Shown here: piece by piece, positions 13,025 through 26,490 of the stretch
How positions within the stretch are numbered: position 1 is the stretch's first letter
Layout of the letters: each line of letters opens with the position of its first letter
Assembly: GCF_014805625.2 (NCBI RefSeq)
Contig: NW_023998416.1
Coordinates: 19,092,065 to 19,156,064, forward strand
Direction: 5' to 3'
Length of the DNA stretch: 64,000 bases
From: Glossina fuscipes
Lineage: Eukaryota; Arthropoda; Insecta; Diptera; Glossinidae
Position numbers and translations under genes: made by a program
Notes under the pieces: model-generated
Seen by the model: only the letters and a program-made list of their open reading frames with translations
Databases searched by the model: none
What the model was told of the DNA's origin: nothing

Positions 13025-14199
13025 ATACATTGTCTCTGTAACGATGTGTGTTCCTTGATGCGCATTCACTCGCCCTCATATGGGGCTTTTCTTCATAAAA
13101 TTGCTCAAGTGTGCGCCGTAAAATTGTAATGTGTATCTGCAAAATTGTAAACATGCAGTCGTTCTAATAAAATGCGGTCATAAAATGCTTTGGGTAGAGA
13201 TTGAAAGAGTTGAGGAAAATTTCCATTAAATAAACTTAGCAAACATCAATGATTGCCTTTAAACAATAGTTAGTAATAAATAAAAGTTACATGCGGCTTC
13301 GCTTGAATGCTTTAATGACTTCCGGTGACGCGTCTATATATATATTGTTGTTTTTATGTACGTTTACATATCACATCTTCAATTATAGACCACTCAATAA
13401 GTAGAATTACATGTACGCATACAATGGCTATTAACACACGAGTCCATAATATTTTTATATAGTTTCAACGTCTAAATGAATTGTATCAAAATTGACATTA
13501 CTTTACAAATTATTTTAGTAAAGCTATGTACAAGACAACGTGAATGAATAGCAAAAAAAAATTCGAGTGATTTTTACCCCAGGGGGGATGAAAATCCCCA
13601 TTAGATGGGGCCTTGCTACATTGAGGCACCGCAATAGAAATTGGGTGTGGGCCATTTTGTCGTTTAATGGTTTACGTCGACGCCTATCACAGCCGCAACG
13701 AATACTCCCGCAGGCCCGCACGCAGGCAGTCAGGTAAGAAAGCATTCTCCCGAGAGTCAGATGAGCAGTGCGCATCTTCCGTCCGATGTTAAACGGCAAA
13801 AACTAATCCATTCATTGCCGAAACCATTAATCGCAAAGGCTATAGGACTCAAGGATAGCAGCTCAAAAGGACGCACATATATCACAATTTTTTTGAAATG
13901 GAAAAAAAATTATATTTGCGGAGCCCATATATAAGGGCTTAAAAAAAATATATATTTTTTATTGAAAGCAAAAATTTTTTTCTCCGAAAATCGGTCAAAG
14001 AGTTAACGAAGAGTTTTTCGTAGGTATGCCTAGGGCGGAAACAAGGTGCATAAAGGATGCAAAGCTCTTTTGGCGGATGGTTAGAAAAATTGCTTATAGT
14101 ATTTGCCATTCACCAGACACCATATTACGTTACTACGAAAACATATTATTTCAAAAACAAAATTAATAGAGTTAGACGAGATAATATCATAACTTTGCA
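13025..14199. other. Noncoding stretch upstream of the Tc1 fossil
   Basis: A 91-codon minus-strand frame (13799-13524) has no recognisable domain. 13980-14200 may be decayed transposon sequence. Confidence 0.45.
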
Positions 14200-14600
14200 T
14201 CTTGCAGAAACACAAACCCATAGTGTAAAGCAATAAAAATTATGGAATGGTGATAGGGACAATGTTGATGGTCTGGGATGTTTTCTCGGGCAAAAAGATC
14301 GATTTCAACGTAGACGGCATAATGACGGGGTCGCTGTATTTAGATAAGCAAAAAGACAACCGTCGACCTAGTGTCTCTAAATTGGCTTTTTATGCCCACT
14401 AACGACCTAAAGTGGTGAAAAAGGATTTCAAACTGTCGATCGACAATAAACGAAAATTCAATTTTGGTCCCATTCTATATTAATGTGATCTTGTCAAAGT
14501 AAAAATGTGGCAAATAATGTTTAAAAATAGCGATAAACCTTAGAAAGGTAAGGAAGAAGAAGTTTGATATTCCAAACCGAAACGGAGGGGAACCCTTACA
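14200..14600 (+). mobile_element. Tc1-like transposase fossil
   Basis: From about 14250 the frame reads TMLMVWDVFSGKKIDFNVDG then IMTGSLYLD. This follows the Tc1-family core block (G-x-MVWGCFS, then IDG-x-MTG-x-x-Y). Upstream THSVKQ fits the preceding V-K-H-GGG segment, and downstream a weak VKMWQIMFKNS fits the E-N-x-W-x-x-x-K block. Catalytic aspartates cannot be assigned and stops interrupt the frame. No terminal inverted repeats were found by eye. Confidence 0.55.
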
Positions 14601-15217
14601 CACGATTTTGAATAAAACAAGAAACACTGAATGAAAAGTAAAGTGATAGGAAAATATAACTAATTTTTGATTATTATTATAATTTATCTCAATTTCTATC
14701 AGTCAAAACTTTATGCCAGAGATATGAGCAGAGATCTACCTATCATGCCTTTACTGTATGAATTTTCTTTCTTTTCTTCTTTTCTTCTTTCTTTTATTTC
14801 TTTCTATGCAACTTAACGTATCTGTTAGTGAATCTTCACGCTTGTTCTCATGGCGGAGTGTGTGCTGGTTATATGTTCACGGCTGTATTATGATTTAGTT
14901 TTGTAATAGTTACTCTATGACCTTACCTGCTAAATGATTGTTCAGACTAAAAAAATTATATATGCTTTGTTTTATTCTCGTATGCAACTTCTTTTTATAT
15001 AACGTAACAACAAAAAACTTGAGAGCTTAAAAGTCATAAACTAAGAAAAAACAAAAACTAGTCGAAGTTTAGAAAATTAAAAGCGAACTATTGATTCAGT
15101 TTATCTGATTTTTAAACTCTATTTGAAGAAAGTTGTCCTCCTAGACAAAGTTTTCAAGCCGTAATTGCAAGTTTGGCAGGTAACCAGACAGATTCTAATA
15201 TTCTCTGTAGACAAAAC

Positions 15218-15248
<31 letters not shown>

Positions 15249-17204
15249 TTTAGTTACAGTTTGGGGCATATTTCTACATGCTACACTTTACATTTTGCAA
15301 AGTCAAAGTGTGTATGTGTGTGAAGCGTAAGAAAAACACATTTAAGCATAGAAAATAGAAAATAACCTTTTATGTATGCTTTGCATACGTGGCAAAGGGG
15401 ATCGTTTTTGTAGTGCACAAGGCAGATAGAAATAGAATAACATAATACAAACCTGTTGCTATGTGCGACATTTTATGTTCATTTCATTGTAGTTTAACTC
15501 GAGGTGGAACAACAACGACCGACTTCGTTCAAGTGATACACAATTGAAAGGTATCTTAGTACACGAAGCAGAGAACGCAGCAAGGAATTGTAAGTTTTAT
15601 CTAACTTTTGTGAAAATGTCAGCTATTAAAACAATCGAGCGTAATTAAGAATGCCGCACAAAGGAGTCTACAGGAGTGGTGGCTACAATCACACAAAAAG
15701 TATGATTTGAACACGCAATCGCTTGATTAATTTGATGGCTTTGTGTTTAATTTATCTTTTTTTCTTTCTCCTCTTTTTCGATTTCTTTCCTTTCTTTTTT
15801 TTTTCTTTTTTATAACTTATTTGCACTGCTGATGTGCTCTTTTTTCTCTTAACGCTTCATTTTTTAATTAAGTCGACAAAGCAGTGTTTGTTATCCCTGT
15901 AACTAAATACCGTTATATCAAATTTTGCAAATCCTTTCTTTTAACTGCTATTGATGACCTTTGTTTTATAAAATATATATATATGTATAAATATTTTTAT
16001 AATTTCCTTTCTTTGCTTTTTTTATCACTGTGTGTCTATAAAATTTGCGGTTTTACGCTCTTTGTATTTATTTCACTTATCGATATTTCCAGACGAATGA
16101 TTAATTCCGTGTTATTATTATTTTTTAAAGAATTCAAATAAAAAACAAAACAAAAAAAAAAAAAAAAAACCAAATCGAAACAAAAACAAGTGTAGCAAAT
16201 TTTTCCTTTTTTTTTTTTGCACTCTTCTACGGCGAAGCCACCACAAACACGCAATTTTTCATAAATATTTTATTAACGACTCTTGAGCTTATTATTGATT
16301 TATTCTTGCATATTTATGTATATGTTTTGAATGGCGTTTTTTGTTTACTACTCTAGTCGTTATTGTAAATTTAGTCCAACACAATTTGCAGCTTTTTCGA
16401 TTTTTTCTTTTTTGATTATGTAAACTTTCAGTTATAATTTCCGTTAATAGATGTGTTGCTGTTGTTGTTATTGTTGTTGTTGTTGTTGTCCTATTTATGT
16501 AGAATTTAAATTCACGTTATTTATGCATTATGTGATTAATTTATTATAATTATTTTATAATTATTTACAATTAACTTTTATTATGTGACAAAGGTTATCG
16601 GAGCGTATGCGTACTATTATTAATATCATTCTATTTTTTTTTTCTCCACTTTGCTGCTTTGAAAAACAAAGGTTTTTTTTATTAATATTTATTATGTTAA
16701 TTGAATTCGTTTTTTCCGCGCGTTAGATCCATGATTGGCTTGAACGCACGCTGCCTTTGTATTTGAAGGAATCAAATGGTCTTCACCTAGGTCCTAGAAA
16801 AAGTATTTTTAATTTTCACTAATGACGCGTCTATTCTCAAAAATCCCCAACGCCAGATTTTCAAAAATAAAAATATGCATGATGACCAAAAGATGCTGAG
16901 ACTGTTAAGTTTCATCCATCTCTTCGCCTAGTTAATCAATCGATTGGAGGAAACCTCCCAAATAATACATAAACCTGATAGAAGACGGTTTAGTCATGTT
17001 CGCGTGATTATCTTCCCATCGACATATTTAGCTTATAAATGAAAATATTAAGGAAGAAGATCGTAATTCTTCCCAGAATGTCTTCATTGATTTGTAAATG
17101 AAAGATTTGAACAATTTCAAAAAACTTGGAATGCTTACGAATTCTTTTGACAAATTTACGGTTTTTTTCTTTGTATCATATTATGAGAGTTTTCGAATTT
17201 CTGC
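14601..17204. other. AT-rich noncoding stretch
   Basis: Poly-A (15215-15239), pyrimidine-rich tracts (15755-15815) and the GTT repeat. The Phe/Leu-rich frames at 15884-16254 are composition artefacts. Confidence 0.6.
16455..16489 (+). repeat. (GTT)n trinucleotide repeat
   Basis: About eleven gtt units with one gct and one att variant. Similar gtt runs occur near 23312 and 29430. Confidence 0.9.
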
Positions 17205-17520
17205 ATTGTTGTACTCTACACCAAATGCGGTGCAAGTCTGGCAAGCTTGTGCGGATGTATGCAACACCCCGAAATACTTGAGATAGTTCCACCTTTTATT
17301 GTATCTGTCGACTCAGAATCACTTTCTAAATCTAATCTTGTCTGTCCATATGTTCGTTTTGTATACTTATGATCAAATTTGAACGCTATCGAAAATAGCT
17401 CGGCTCGTACTACTTTTTGGATCAGCTTCCATACATTGCTCTATCTCGTAAAATCATTATATGAATAGCGGTATTAAGCGGATTGGTGTAGGGTATCTAA
17501 AGATGAACCGTGGCGCACTG
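17205..17520 (+). repeat. Dispersed repeat family 1, copy c (truncated)
   Basis: It shows ctacaccaaatgcggtgc, then cggatgtatgcaacaccccg, gatagttccacctttt and finally gtgtagggtatctaaag, in the same order as copies b and e but with most of the interior missing. Noncoding; boundaries are approximate. Confidence 0.6.
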
Positions 17521-17944
17521 TGTTTTCATTTGGGCTTTGAATTAATTTTTAATAAAAATATTTAACTTCAAAGGTTAAGGTCTCTTCTGCTCTTTCGCTA
17601 TTAACTTCGATATTTTTCCAGCATTTTCCTTTTCATTTAAAGCATAGTCGCTATGCATTCAATTGAATCGCTCTGCGCGTGGCTGAATTCTGAATGTAAT
17701 GTAATCTTTTTATTTTACAGTTAATATAAATAAAGTGTGCACACATGTCAGCGGATGTATATGTATGTGCATATTTTTATATTCACTTCAATACCAATAA
17801 AAAAACTAATGAAAAATACTTAATATTTTAATAACAATTTAAAAGCGCATTAAAGGCTTAATATGAGTAAATAATAATTTCAAAATCCTCTTACGTTTGT
17901 TTACATCTTTAATAAGATATTGAAAGCAGTTTCAACGTTTTTGT

Positions 17945-17976
<32 letters not shown>

Positions 17977-19839
17977 ATTTGTCCTGAAGCTTTCTAGATT
18001 TATAAGAAATTTTGAATTGAAAAATAATAATGAAATCTTTCGTCGAAATATTTCTTAGAAATTTATATTTTGCTCTTTTGAAAAATTTGAAAAGAAAATT
18101 AAATAAACCTTAGAAAGTCTTTGGGATTTTCTTCTTTACAGAATTTGGAAAGGAAGGCAGAGAGCGAGTGCGAGAGAGAGAGAGAGAGAATGTTCACTTC
18201 GTCGTTGTTAGTTTATATTCATTAAGGAGGACCAGCTCTAACGCGCTATACATTTTGTAATGTCACCATCCTTCAGCATTCCTTTCATTTGCTAAAACAA
18301 GCAGAATCGCAAAAATGAAGGCAGAACTTTTTTCACTTCATGTTCTTCATATCGAACTTTTGAAGTCGTATTTGAAAATCGGTTCAATGCGCCCTGAAGT
18401 CAGTCTACACAAACCCAAAACAATCAAAAAGAAAACGAACTAACAATCGCTAAGGCCTCTTTTAACCCTAATATGCCCAAGCGCCGTCTTTCAGTCACTT
18501 TCCAATTTTTGACTTAAATTTTTTGATTATCTCATAACGGATTTTCAAAAGATACGTTAACGGGTTAGCTATATAAAAAACTTTAAACAAAAGCACTAAT
18601 TGAGAATAAACGCTTTTGGGCGAACCGAATAGCTATGAATTACGGACTTGCAGAAGACATAAATAAAATATGCTTCTTTCTTTGTAGGAAAGTTTCTTCA
18701 TTTCGAGCTGCAATCGAGCTGACTCTCGATATCGGAATCCACAAGGCGCGCCCAGGACTTTCAAGTGACTGAGATTCACATCGTGGCATGATTTGTCATA
18801 AAAACGAAACACGGCAAGATTACCGTTAACTATTATTAAAATACCAATTATAGTGAGTAACGATTGTAAGATATCTCTGTAAATAACCAAAAATTAAAAC
18901 AGTAATCTCTCACGATTTTCTAACTTTAAAATAATGATTTCTTTCAAATAATAAAAAGAAATGTTTTTATTCATTTTCTTAATTTTATTATTAAAAAAAC
19001 TGTTTTAACTTATAGAACAGATTTCTGCGATATTGAGAAAACCACGCCTGAAAGTATTGAAAAATAAAAATTTTTCAAAAACACTTTTCAAAAAAGATTG
19101 AAAAACAAAATAGAAAAACCAAAAGTATTTTCTTCGACTTACATAAAATATGGGAACATATCCCTCTTGTCGTTTTGCTGCCGGTTTTTATGGCTTCACC
19201 GAGAGTGTTTAGAATTGAGAGAATTGTACATGTATTTCAATTTATTCACTGTATTAATAATTGTAATTTAATAGTTATGTCATTTGGTCGTATGCTATAC
19301 TTTTCTGGTCGTATGCTATACTTAATGAGGTTCTTTTTCCTAATTTGCAAAGAATCACTTTTAAGAATAAAAAAAAAAACCAAAAATTTCTTCTAATTTC
19401 GTTTTTAAAAAAATTTACAGAACTAAAGATAATTAATATTTCGAAAATCAACGGACATGATTCAAATTTCATATGATTAACCTGCTGTTTGAATATCTTA
19501 TTGTAATTCACCTTCAGTTTGTTGTTATATTTTATTGTTGCATTGTCTCACTTATTATCAGACCTTTTATAAAAAGTGAGACCAAACAAAGAGATCTACG
19601 GCCACCAAATTTCCTGAACTTGATTTCTAATTGAAATTACTGTTATAGTTCGGTATGGATTATCAACATTAGTTACGTAGAAGGATGTCCCAAATATCAG
19701 TCCATTTAAATCAAATTTATTATGCTGCGATACACTTACGTAACAATTCTTTTTTTTTTTTTTTGAGAAATTTTGTAAACCGCAGTATTTTTTCATATTC
19801 CGATTTTTCTAAACTAAAGCTTTTTACGGGTAATGGACG
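17521..19839. other. AT-rich noncoding stretch
   Basis: A poly-T run at about 17951-17978 and a (GA)n run at about 18174. No gene seen. Confidence 0.55.
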
Positions 19840-20085
19840 AAATAGCATATCAATTTTCAATAAGGTTCGTTTCCGGACCAACACGCACCAAAATAACTCA
19901 AAAATTGCGACCTATAGATTAAACACAAAAAATACATGGACAGATATCAAAATGACGGATGGACGCATTTACCTAAATCGGTTCAGAAATAGATTGGTGT
20001 AATAAAAGGCCTTAAGCCCTTTCGGAAGCCATACACATCCGCACAAACTTAATATACGCTGTACCGCAAGCAGTGCAGAATATAA
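19840..20085 (-). repeat. Dispersed repeat family 1, copy d
   Basis: The plus strand reads ttttcaataaggttcgtttc, cacatccgcacaaacttaat and atacgctgtaccgcaagcag, the reverse complement of the family 5' part. The 105-codon frame across 19685-20002 runs through this repeat and is not considered a gene. Confidence 0.62.
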
Positions 20086-20874
20086 AGAATGAAAAAAAAA
20101 AGGGATGAACGGAAATATTTGAAAATTTCCTTCAAAGGAAACCCTCTTAACATTTATTTATTTAATTTTTTTTTTTAATTCAATCAATTTTAAGGAAGAA
20201 AACTACGAAATATTTGATTTGAACTTTCTATAAATTTCATGACTTCGAAATATTAAGCTGACAACGAAAAGAGTTTATTTTCTTCTTTTCTTTGCCATGT
20301 GTCGAGGTTGGTTGTAAAAGAAGTACGGCTTACATACAAAATTTCGCTTCGATGGGTGTACGAAGCTGAAGTTACTATTTTTCAGAAAGAGGTTTTACAT
20401 TCTATAGATAGTAGAGAGAACATTTTAGATGGGTTAGGCGACATTTTGCAAGGTTCTTAATACCCTTGACAAGGACAAAGTTCATGTAAATGCATTTATT
20501 TCCTTAAACAAAGACTAGTACTACTATTACTTTCATTACCACAACTACTATTACTTTTTCTACTTTTTCGTATATATCGTCAAAAATTAGCGATGTCCTA
20601 ATCCGAGTGTACGTTACCTTTCAGAGACTACAGCGCTTTGGCTACAGTTCTTGAGGTTCTCTGTCCTTCTGTATATGTTTTTTAAGAGAAAATGCGGAAA
20701 AGGCGGAGAGGGTTAAATATAAAGGAAAGTTAAATATATCGGAAGCCTGAAGAGAGAAAATAAATAAAGAATATAAAAAGAGCACATGCTGCTTACGCAA
20801 GGGAAAAATGTTACAATTTCCAAACCGACTACCCTTTCACTTAACAATTCTAGTTATCTGGGTTTTACTTTGTA

Positions 20875-21129
20875 TTATCCAGTTCGTGTACGGGCTTGCG
20901 TTAGACAATATTTCCATGGAAATAATCCTAACATTACATAATAGTATGCAATCGTGCGATAAGCAGGTTTCTCGCTCTCCTTCCAGTACCGTTCCAAACT
21001 GTGTTTAATGTAATTAAAGACTGCAGTACTTTCATGGGTTTCAGTGACTTTTCCATCCCGCCAAATGCCACACAACTTGTCCAATGTTATAATTACGTAA
21101 TTAATTTGCAAAAAAGGCATAAAAAACAC
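20875..21129 (-). other. Protein-like open frame on minus strand, unidentified
   Basis: The frame reads NYVIITLDKLCGIWRDGKVT, then NYIKHSLERYWKESEKPAYR, with mixed charged and aromatic residues unlike AT-rich noise. It starts at an ATG after the oligo-T run at 21148-21157 and ends without a clear poly(A) signal. A decayed DNA-transposon or host exon is conceivable; no motif settles it. Confidence 0.2.
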
Positions 21130-24100
21130 ATTTAGTAATTGAGCGAAAAAAAAAAAGAAACATCACTTTGGATAATATAATGTCGAGTCTAGTTCGACAT
21201 GGAATTTATTGGAACAACTACGATGTCGATTAATATGAAGAACAATTTACAAAATGGTATAGAAATCTTTAGAAAATCCTTTAAAATACGAGGAAGCAAA
21301 TAAATCTTTTTCGCAAGCAAACTACGGTTAACCTTAATCTTCTTTGCACACTATTAACTGAGTTAACTAAGCAAAGATTTTAATACTTCACATCTTTGCT
21401 TGTTCGACTTTCTTGAGACTCTCCATACATAAGTCTTTTATTTAATCCTCAAGTGACATTCCAAAAACTCTTCTATACAGTTTTGGTACGTTCAACAAAA
21501 AATGAAAACACAAGTCCAATATTGCAAAAGAAAAGAAGCAAATAAAAAAAAGCCAACAAAAGCAAAATAACTGTAAAAAGAAAGGGCAAACAAAACAAGA
21601 ACAAAAACACAGTTTCATGCTCTTTCCGGCATAGCTAGGCAAAGCAGATACTATAAAACTATTTAATTTAATATTCCCCAACGAAAACATTATCTTGTTA
21701 GGACTGCAGGAAAGTCTATAGAAATAGTTGTATATGTTTGTAAACAGCTAAGGACATATGAATAGCACACTCCTCAATATGAGTAAAAAAATAAGAGTGA
21801 CGTTTCGATGGCTTATGGGAAACGTGTTAAAATCCTATGGAAGAGAACTGATCGCGTATGCTATTAAGAACTCAGAATAAAGGGAAATCAAAATCAAAGA
21901 GAGATGTAAGACATTTAGAATATAGCGCCAAGTTCTGAATGAATAATAAAGAAAGAACGATAAGTTTTGAAGCTATAACGTGGCCATGACGTCTGCTAAC
22001 AATCAATCACAGGAAAAATATTAAATAAATAAAAAGTCCAGCTGCAATAAGTGCCAGTAAAGCAATAATAGATCGGATATTTATTTACATACACAGAGTT
22101 CAGCTATGGGGTAGATGCAGCTCAATCATACAATCCCGAAGCGTAAAAGCGTAACCATGTTACAAATAAAGCCAGAGAGTTATTACAACCACGAAATGTG
22201 CGCATACATACAAGAGTAAGTAGAAAAAAAAGTCATATACCCGCCTTGTTCAATCACACACTCAACAATTGACATGCATCAATTAAGAGTGCACCGCGTG
22301 AACAGTACTTAAGACGTTGGCGGGACGCAGCTCAGTAATAATATTTTAAATTTTAGTTTAAATTACGACGTCGACAATACATTGAAAATGAGCCGTTTTA
22401 ATGTATCCGTTAATGAAATTAAGTAAAAACCTTATGTACATTTTCGCAGAGGCTCCCAAGTGGGTGAAAAAGCTCATAATTTAAGGTTAATTGACTAAAA
22501 ATATCCCTGTTTGGCCGGATAGGAACATTCAAGTAAATTTCATTTAACAAAACTAGCGAATCAATGGCACCATGAACTTAATGCCTAAGGCCATCCTACG
22601 TTTTTTAAGTTACGGTATGTAGAAAACTATATTTAGACTATAGGACACAAACCTTAATTTCTTAACGCATAAAACGGAAAATACTTCTGCGAAGATTCAG
22701 TAGGATTAACGTGCCCATATAACCGAGGCGCATACCAGCGTAAGATGCTTTATCTTTGAATTTGGGAATATTTATTTTTAAATCTAAGATAAGCATATTT
22801 CTAATCATTGAATTCATTCATAGGGGTAGTACATAAAGGCCATTACAAAAGAGCTTTAACATCTTGCTGATCAAACAATCAGTTGTTTCGTGAAAGTAAT
22901 TTTGTCTATTTGCACTTGACTTCAGAGTCAAGATTCAACGCATCGACATCCTATCCTTCTTCCTCTTAGGCTACATCCTACTGATGATAACTTATTTCCC
23001 GTTATCTATAAGAAACAACATTACACACAACTGTTATACTTTCGTTTAAATTCTTGTCCAATGATTTGTCTTATCATGGCATTGTTTGTACAAATATTTC
23101 TATAAATTTCTTTACGAGAATGTCGCCTTTATGCGATTTAGACTCCATTTGGAAATAAAAGGTAAGTTTTGCAGCTGTGTCTTAGCATAAACCCGTGTCC
23201 TTATTCTCATAGTAAAATGCAAGCTATTCATATGCCTTTGGCTGTATATGTGTGATATACACTTGTAATGTATACCTGTTTGAGGTTTTCAAATTGTGTT
23301 ACGTCAATTTACATTGTTGTTGTTGTTATTATTATTGTGTACGAGAACATACTTGTTTTCGAATAACTGAGAAAACAGATTCATTTACTTAAGTCAATTG
23401 CAAGTTGCTTATCATCATTTGTGCAACTTTACGCACTCTCGCTCAAATATTCAATAGATATTGGTTAAATAATGACAGTACGTACGTGGGTGTGGGTGGT
23501 TGGATGTCTATGCGCGACAACGAAGCTTTGGAGCATGAAAAACTAGGAAAACTAACCTAAATTCATTTCGTTCGGTTTACTTACACAAAAACTCAATTCA
23601 TGCACAAGATTGTGTGCAAGACATTCTGCGCTCGCTTGCTATGTTGCAAATGAATGCAGGTGATCGCCGTTCGCGTGTATCAAATATTTCTGCATTTGTT
23701 AGTATATCGAAAGAACCAAAAGATGCGAGAAAAATCCCTTACGTTAGATACGATTTTTTGTTGTTACCATAGAAAAGCATTTGTGAAATATGGTTTTTTT
23801 TTTTTTCTCTAATTTCCGCTCGAACGTCAAATGCTGGGAGCATTGAAAATACGCATATTTTGCTTCTTGCGGTACACATACATGTACGTGTTATGTTATT
23901 CACTCTTTACACACGAGACATGAAATCTCTTTTCGTTTTATTTTATTTCTTTATATTTTTGTTATTTTTTTCTTTTCTACTTTATTTTTTATGCATTTGC
24001 GACTCAATTGTTGGTTTTTCTAATGGATTTACTTATGTGCATTGCACACACATGGGCACGCACTCGTGTTTATACATTATTACTTGCAAAGTGTGTATGT

Positions 24101-26304
24101 GCTACGAAGCAAAAGGAGACATTCAAGCATAAGGCTCACATACACACATGCATGAACAATTTTGCATGACTTCTTATGTTTGTTCCTGCTAATGCTAGCA
24201 AACATACATATGAAAATCGCTCAATATGTATGGGTGTAAGCATTTGCGGGTTTATTGAATTGCTTAAAGCCACATACATGTAAAAGAAACCACGATTTTC
24301 AAATAGCCGCAAAACACATCGATAGGTATTCTTCCTGGAGAATGTACGCAGAGTTCTCTCTAAGTAAGTTTCTGGTTTGCTTACGAATCATTTCATCCCA
24401 TTAGGAGTAGCTTGGCTAACAAGTCTAAAATCTCTTTCCAGAAATTTACAAAAAAAAAAAAAAAAAAAAAAAAAAAACATTTTCCTTTCACTTATTGAAT
24501 ACGTACAAAAACAAAGATTTTTTCAAAAATCATTTATCTTATCATCTTTACGCGTTAAGTTTATGAAGGAAGCAAGAAATCCCGTAACACACGACTTATA
24601 ACGCGACTATGGAATACACGACGAACCATTCAGCTGAGTTACGTCTCCGAGACTAACTCAAGTGCTAGAAATGCAACTGCAAGTGTGTCTGCAACTACTG
24701 CCGCTAAGATACCGTCACTGCGAAATGCTTTTGCTATTGCTGTTGCTGTCGGAGGCTGTAGTTGACTTAGCTTTACCGTAGCAACATTACCACCTGATGT
24801 TTCTTTTTATTTTTATTTTCTGTTTTCTATTTTATTTATTTATTTCCTTTTTTCTAGGCTTCAACAGTTGCAGCACACTTTAACATTTACTGTCTCTTCT
24901 TCGATGCATTAGCAGTCTTTTTCTTTGTCATGTATTCCTCACGTATAGTGAGTGAGTGATACAAATGCTAATTAAGTTAAGTTTTTGTATTTTTCAAATT
25001 GTTTAAAAACAAATACCGTTACTAGCGATTAAAAGACAACGAACGAACGAACCGTTTCAGTTCAGTAGAGCGTTATGTTTTGCTTGCTGCTTGATTCTAC
25101 TAAGTAAAGGTGAACTGGTCGACCGTTAAAGGAAAGCCTTATGCTCCACGACAATTGGATGCTGGAGCTTAACTGAATACATCAGGAAACTTTTAACCAA
25201 AATCGTATACATTAGACATCATTTCAATTATTTTTCGCAAAAGTCCATTTTCATAACTCAGCATCCTTTAAAAGCGAAGCTTTTCATCCCAGTTTTCTAA
25301 ACTTCAATTTTTTTCACTCGCTCTCTTTCTTTCTCTTACTCTCAAAAATAATCATTATTCTCTTTAGCATTGTTAAGAGTAATTGCATTGAAAACATATT
25401 CAGCTATAAGTTTTACATGCGAAAAATCTCTTGCTTTTACCTAAACGGAAGAAAAAAACTGTTCAACCGTTTACCTAAAAGCTTTATTTTCGAACATTCG
25501 ATGAACAGTAAAAAGCTTTCTCATATTTCTCATATTAGAGTTCAGTATAAGCTGCCATTCATTTTTACTGATTTTTTCTTTAGGAATGGTCATCTGGTGG
25601 CTCCTACATACATTTCTTGCCCTCTACCCTTCCAGCTTTAAGAAACGTTGAGAAGTTGGCGTTTATTTGTTGCTTACTTAAAAGACTCAAAATTGCGTGG
25701 GCTAATGCTGTAGAAACTTAAATTAAAATGATTGTGCGAAAATTTTCAAATCCTCTATCCTTCTTGTGAACACAACACGTACAACAACGTTGGCTTAGTT
25801 AAGTTAAAGAAATGTAGGAAGGTTTGGCGAAAAAATAAGAAAAGTTGCTTATATCTTTCTATATGTAAAAGAAGCGACCCCGGGCTATTCAGAACTGAAT
25901 AAATCCAATAAACATCAAAGCAAAAGAAAAAAAGAAACAAATATAGATTCTGACCACTTTTCCTTGTTAACCGCTTACCTTTAGTGCCACTGCTATTGTG
26001 TACTTATGCAAAGCTACAGCATTGTGCTGCATTCCTCCTAAAAAAACTTTGGGCTATTCAGAAATGAGTTCTACAAACACCAAAGGAACAACACTAGACA
26101 CGTAGCCGTAGTCTGAACAACATCACAAAGACATCGCAAATCGCAAGATATTCTTCGCATATTTGATTTGCGTGATTTAACTGCTTGGTGGGGTAGCGAC
26201 ATCGTTATGACGAAAACAAATTTTGTTTCCTTTATGACTACTGTCTGATTACAAAGCCAGAATGGGCCCTATGCAATCATTTTCCATTGCGGGTTCATGA
26301 ACCT
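21130..26304. other. Noncoding, probably intronic or intergenic
   Basis: It holds a 28-A run and simple repeats. An isolated perfect donor (GTAAGT at 23162-23167) follows sequence with stops in all three frames, so at most a noncoding exon. Confidence 0.5.
24450..24477 (+). repeat. Poly(A) tract, 28 bases
   Basis: An uninterrupted A run. It could be a retrotransposon tail, but no recognisable element precedes it. Confidence 0.9.
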
Positions 26305-26490
26305 TTTTTATACCCATCACCGAAGATTGAGGGATATATTCATCTTGTCGCAACGCTCAGAAGAAAGCTTCAGAGACCCTCCTAAGTATATATATTTTTG
26401 AACAGCAATTAAATCCTGAGCCGATTTATGCATGTCCCTCTGTCCATCTGTGTAATGCCGGTTGTAAACATTCTCCTAACCGCAAAAAGA
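26305..26490 (-). repeat. Dispersed repeat family 2, copy b
   Basis: The plus strand begins tatacccatcaccgaagatt, then gagggatata, cagagaccctcctaagtata, gagccgatttatgcatgtcc and aaacattctcct, the reverse complement of 10730-10975. A near-palindromic terminus is present, and no frame is carried. Confidence 0.72.

Noticed and set aside
19685..20002. 105-codon plus-strand open frame
   Set aside because: It starts in AT-rich sequence with a poly-T run and crosses dispersed repeat family 1 in reverse, so it is not a gene.
22925..23161. Exon-like segment between a weak acceptor and a perfect GTAAGT donor
   Set aside because: All three frames contain stops and the acceptor has a poor pyrimidine tract. 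It can only be a noncoding exon, and there is no evidence for that.
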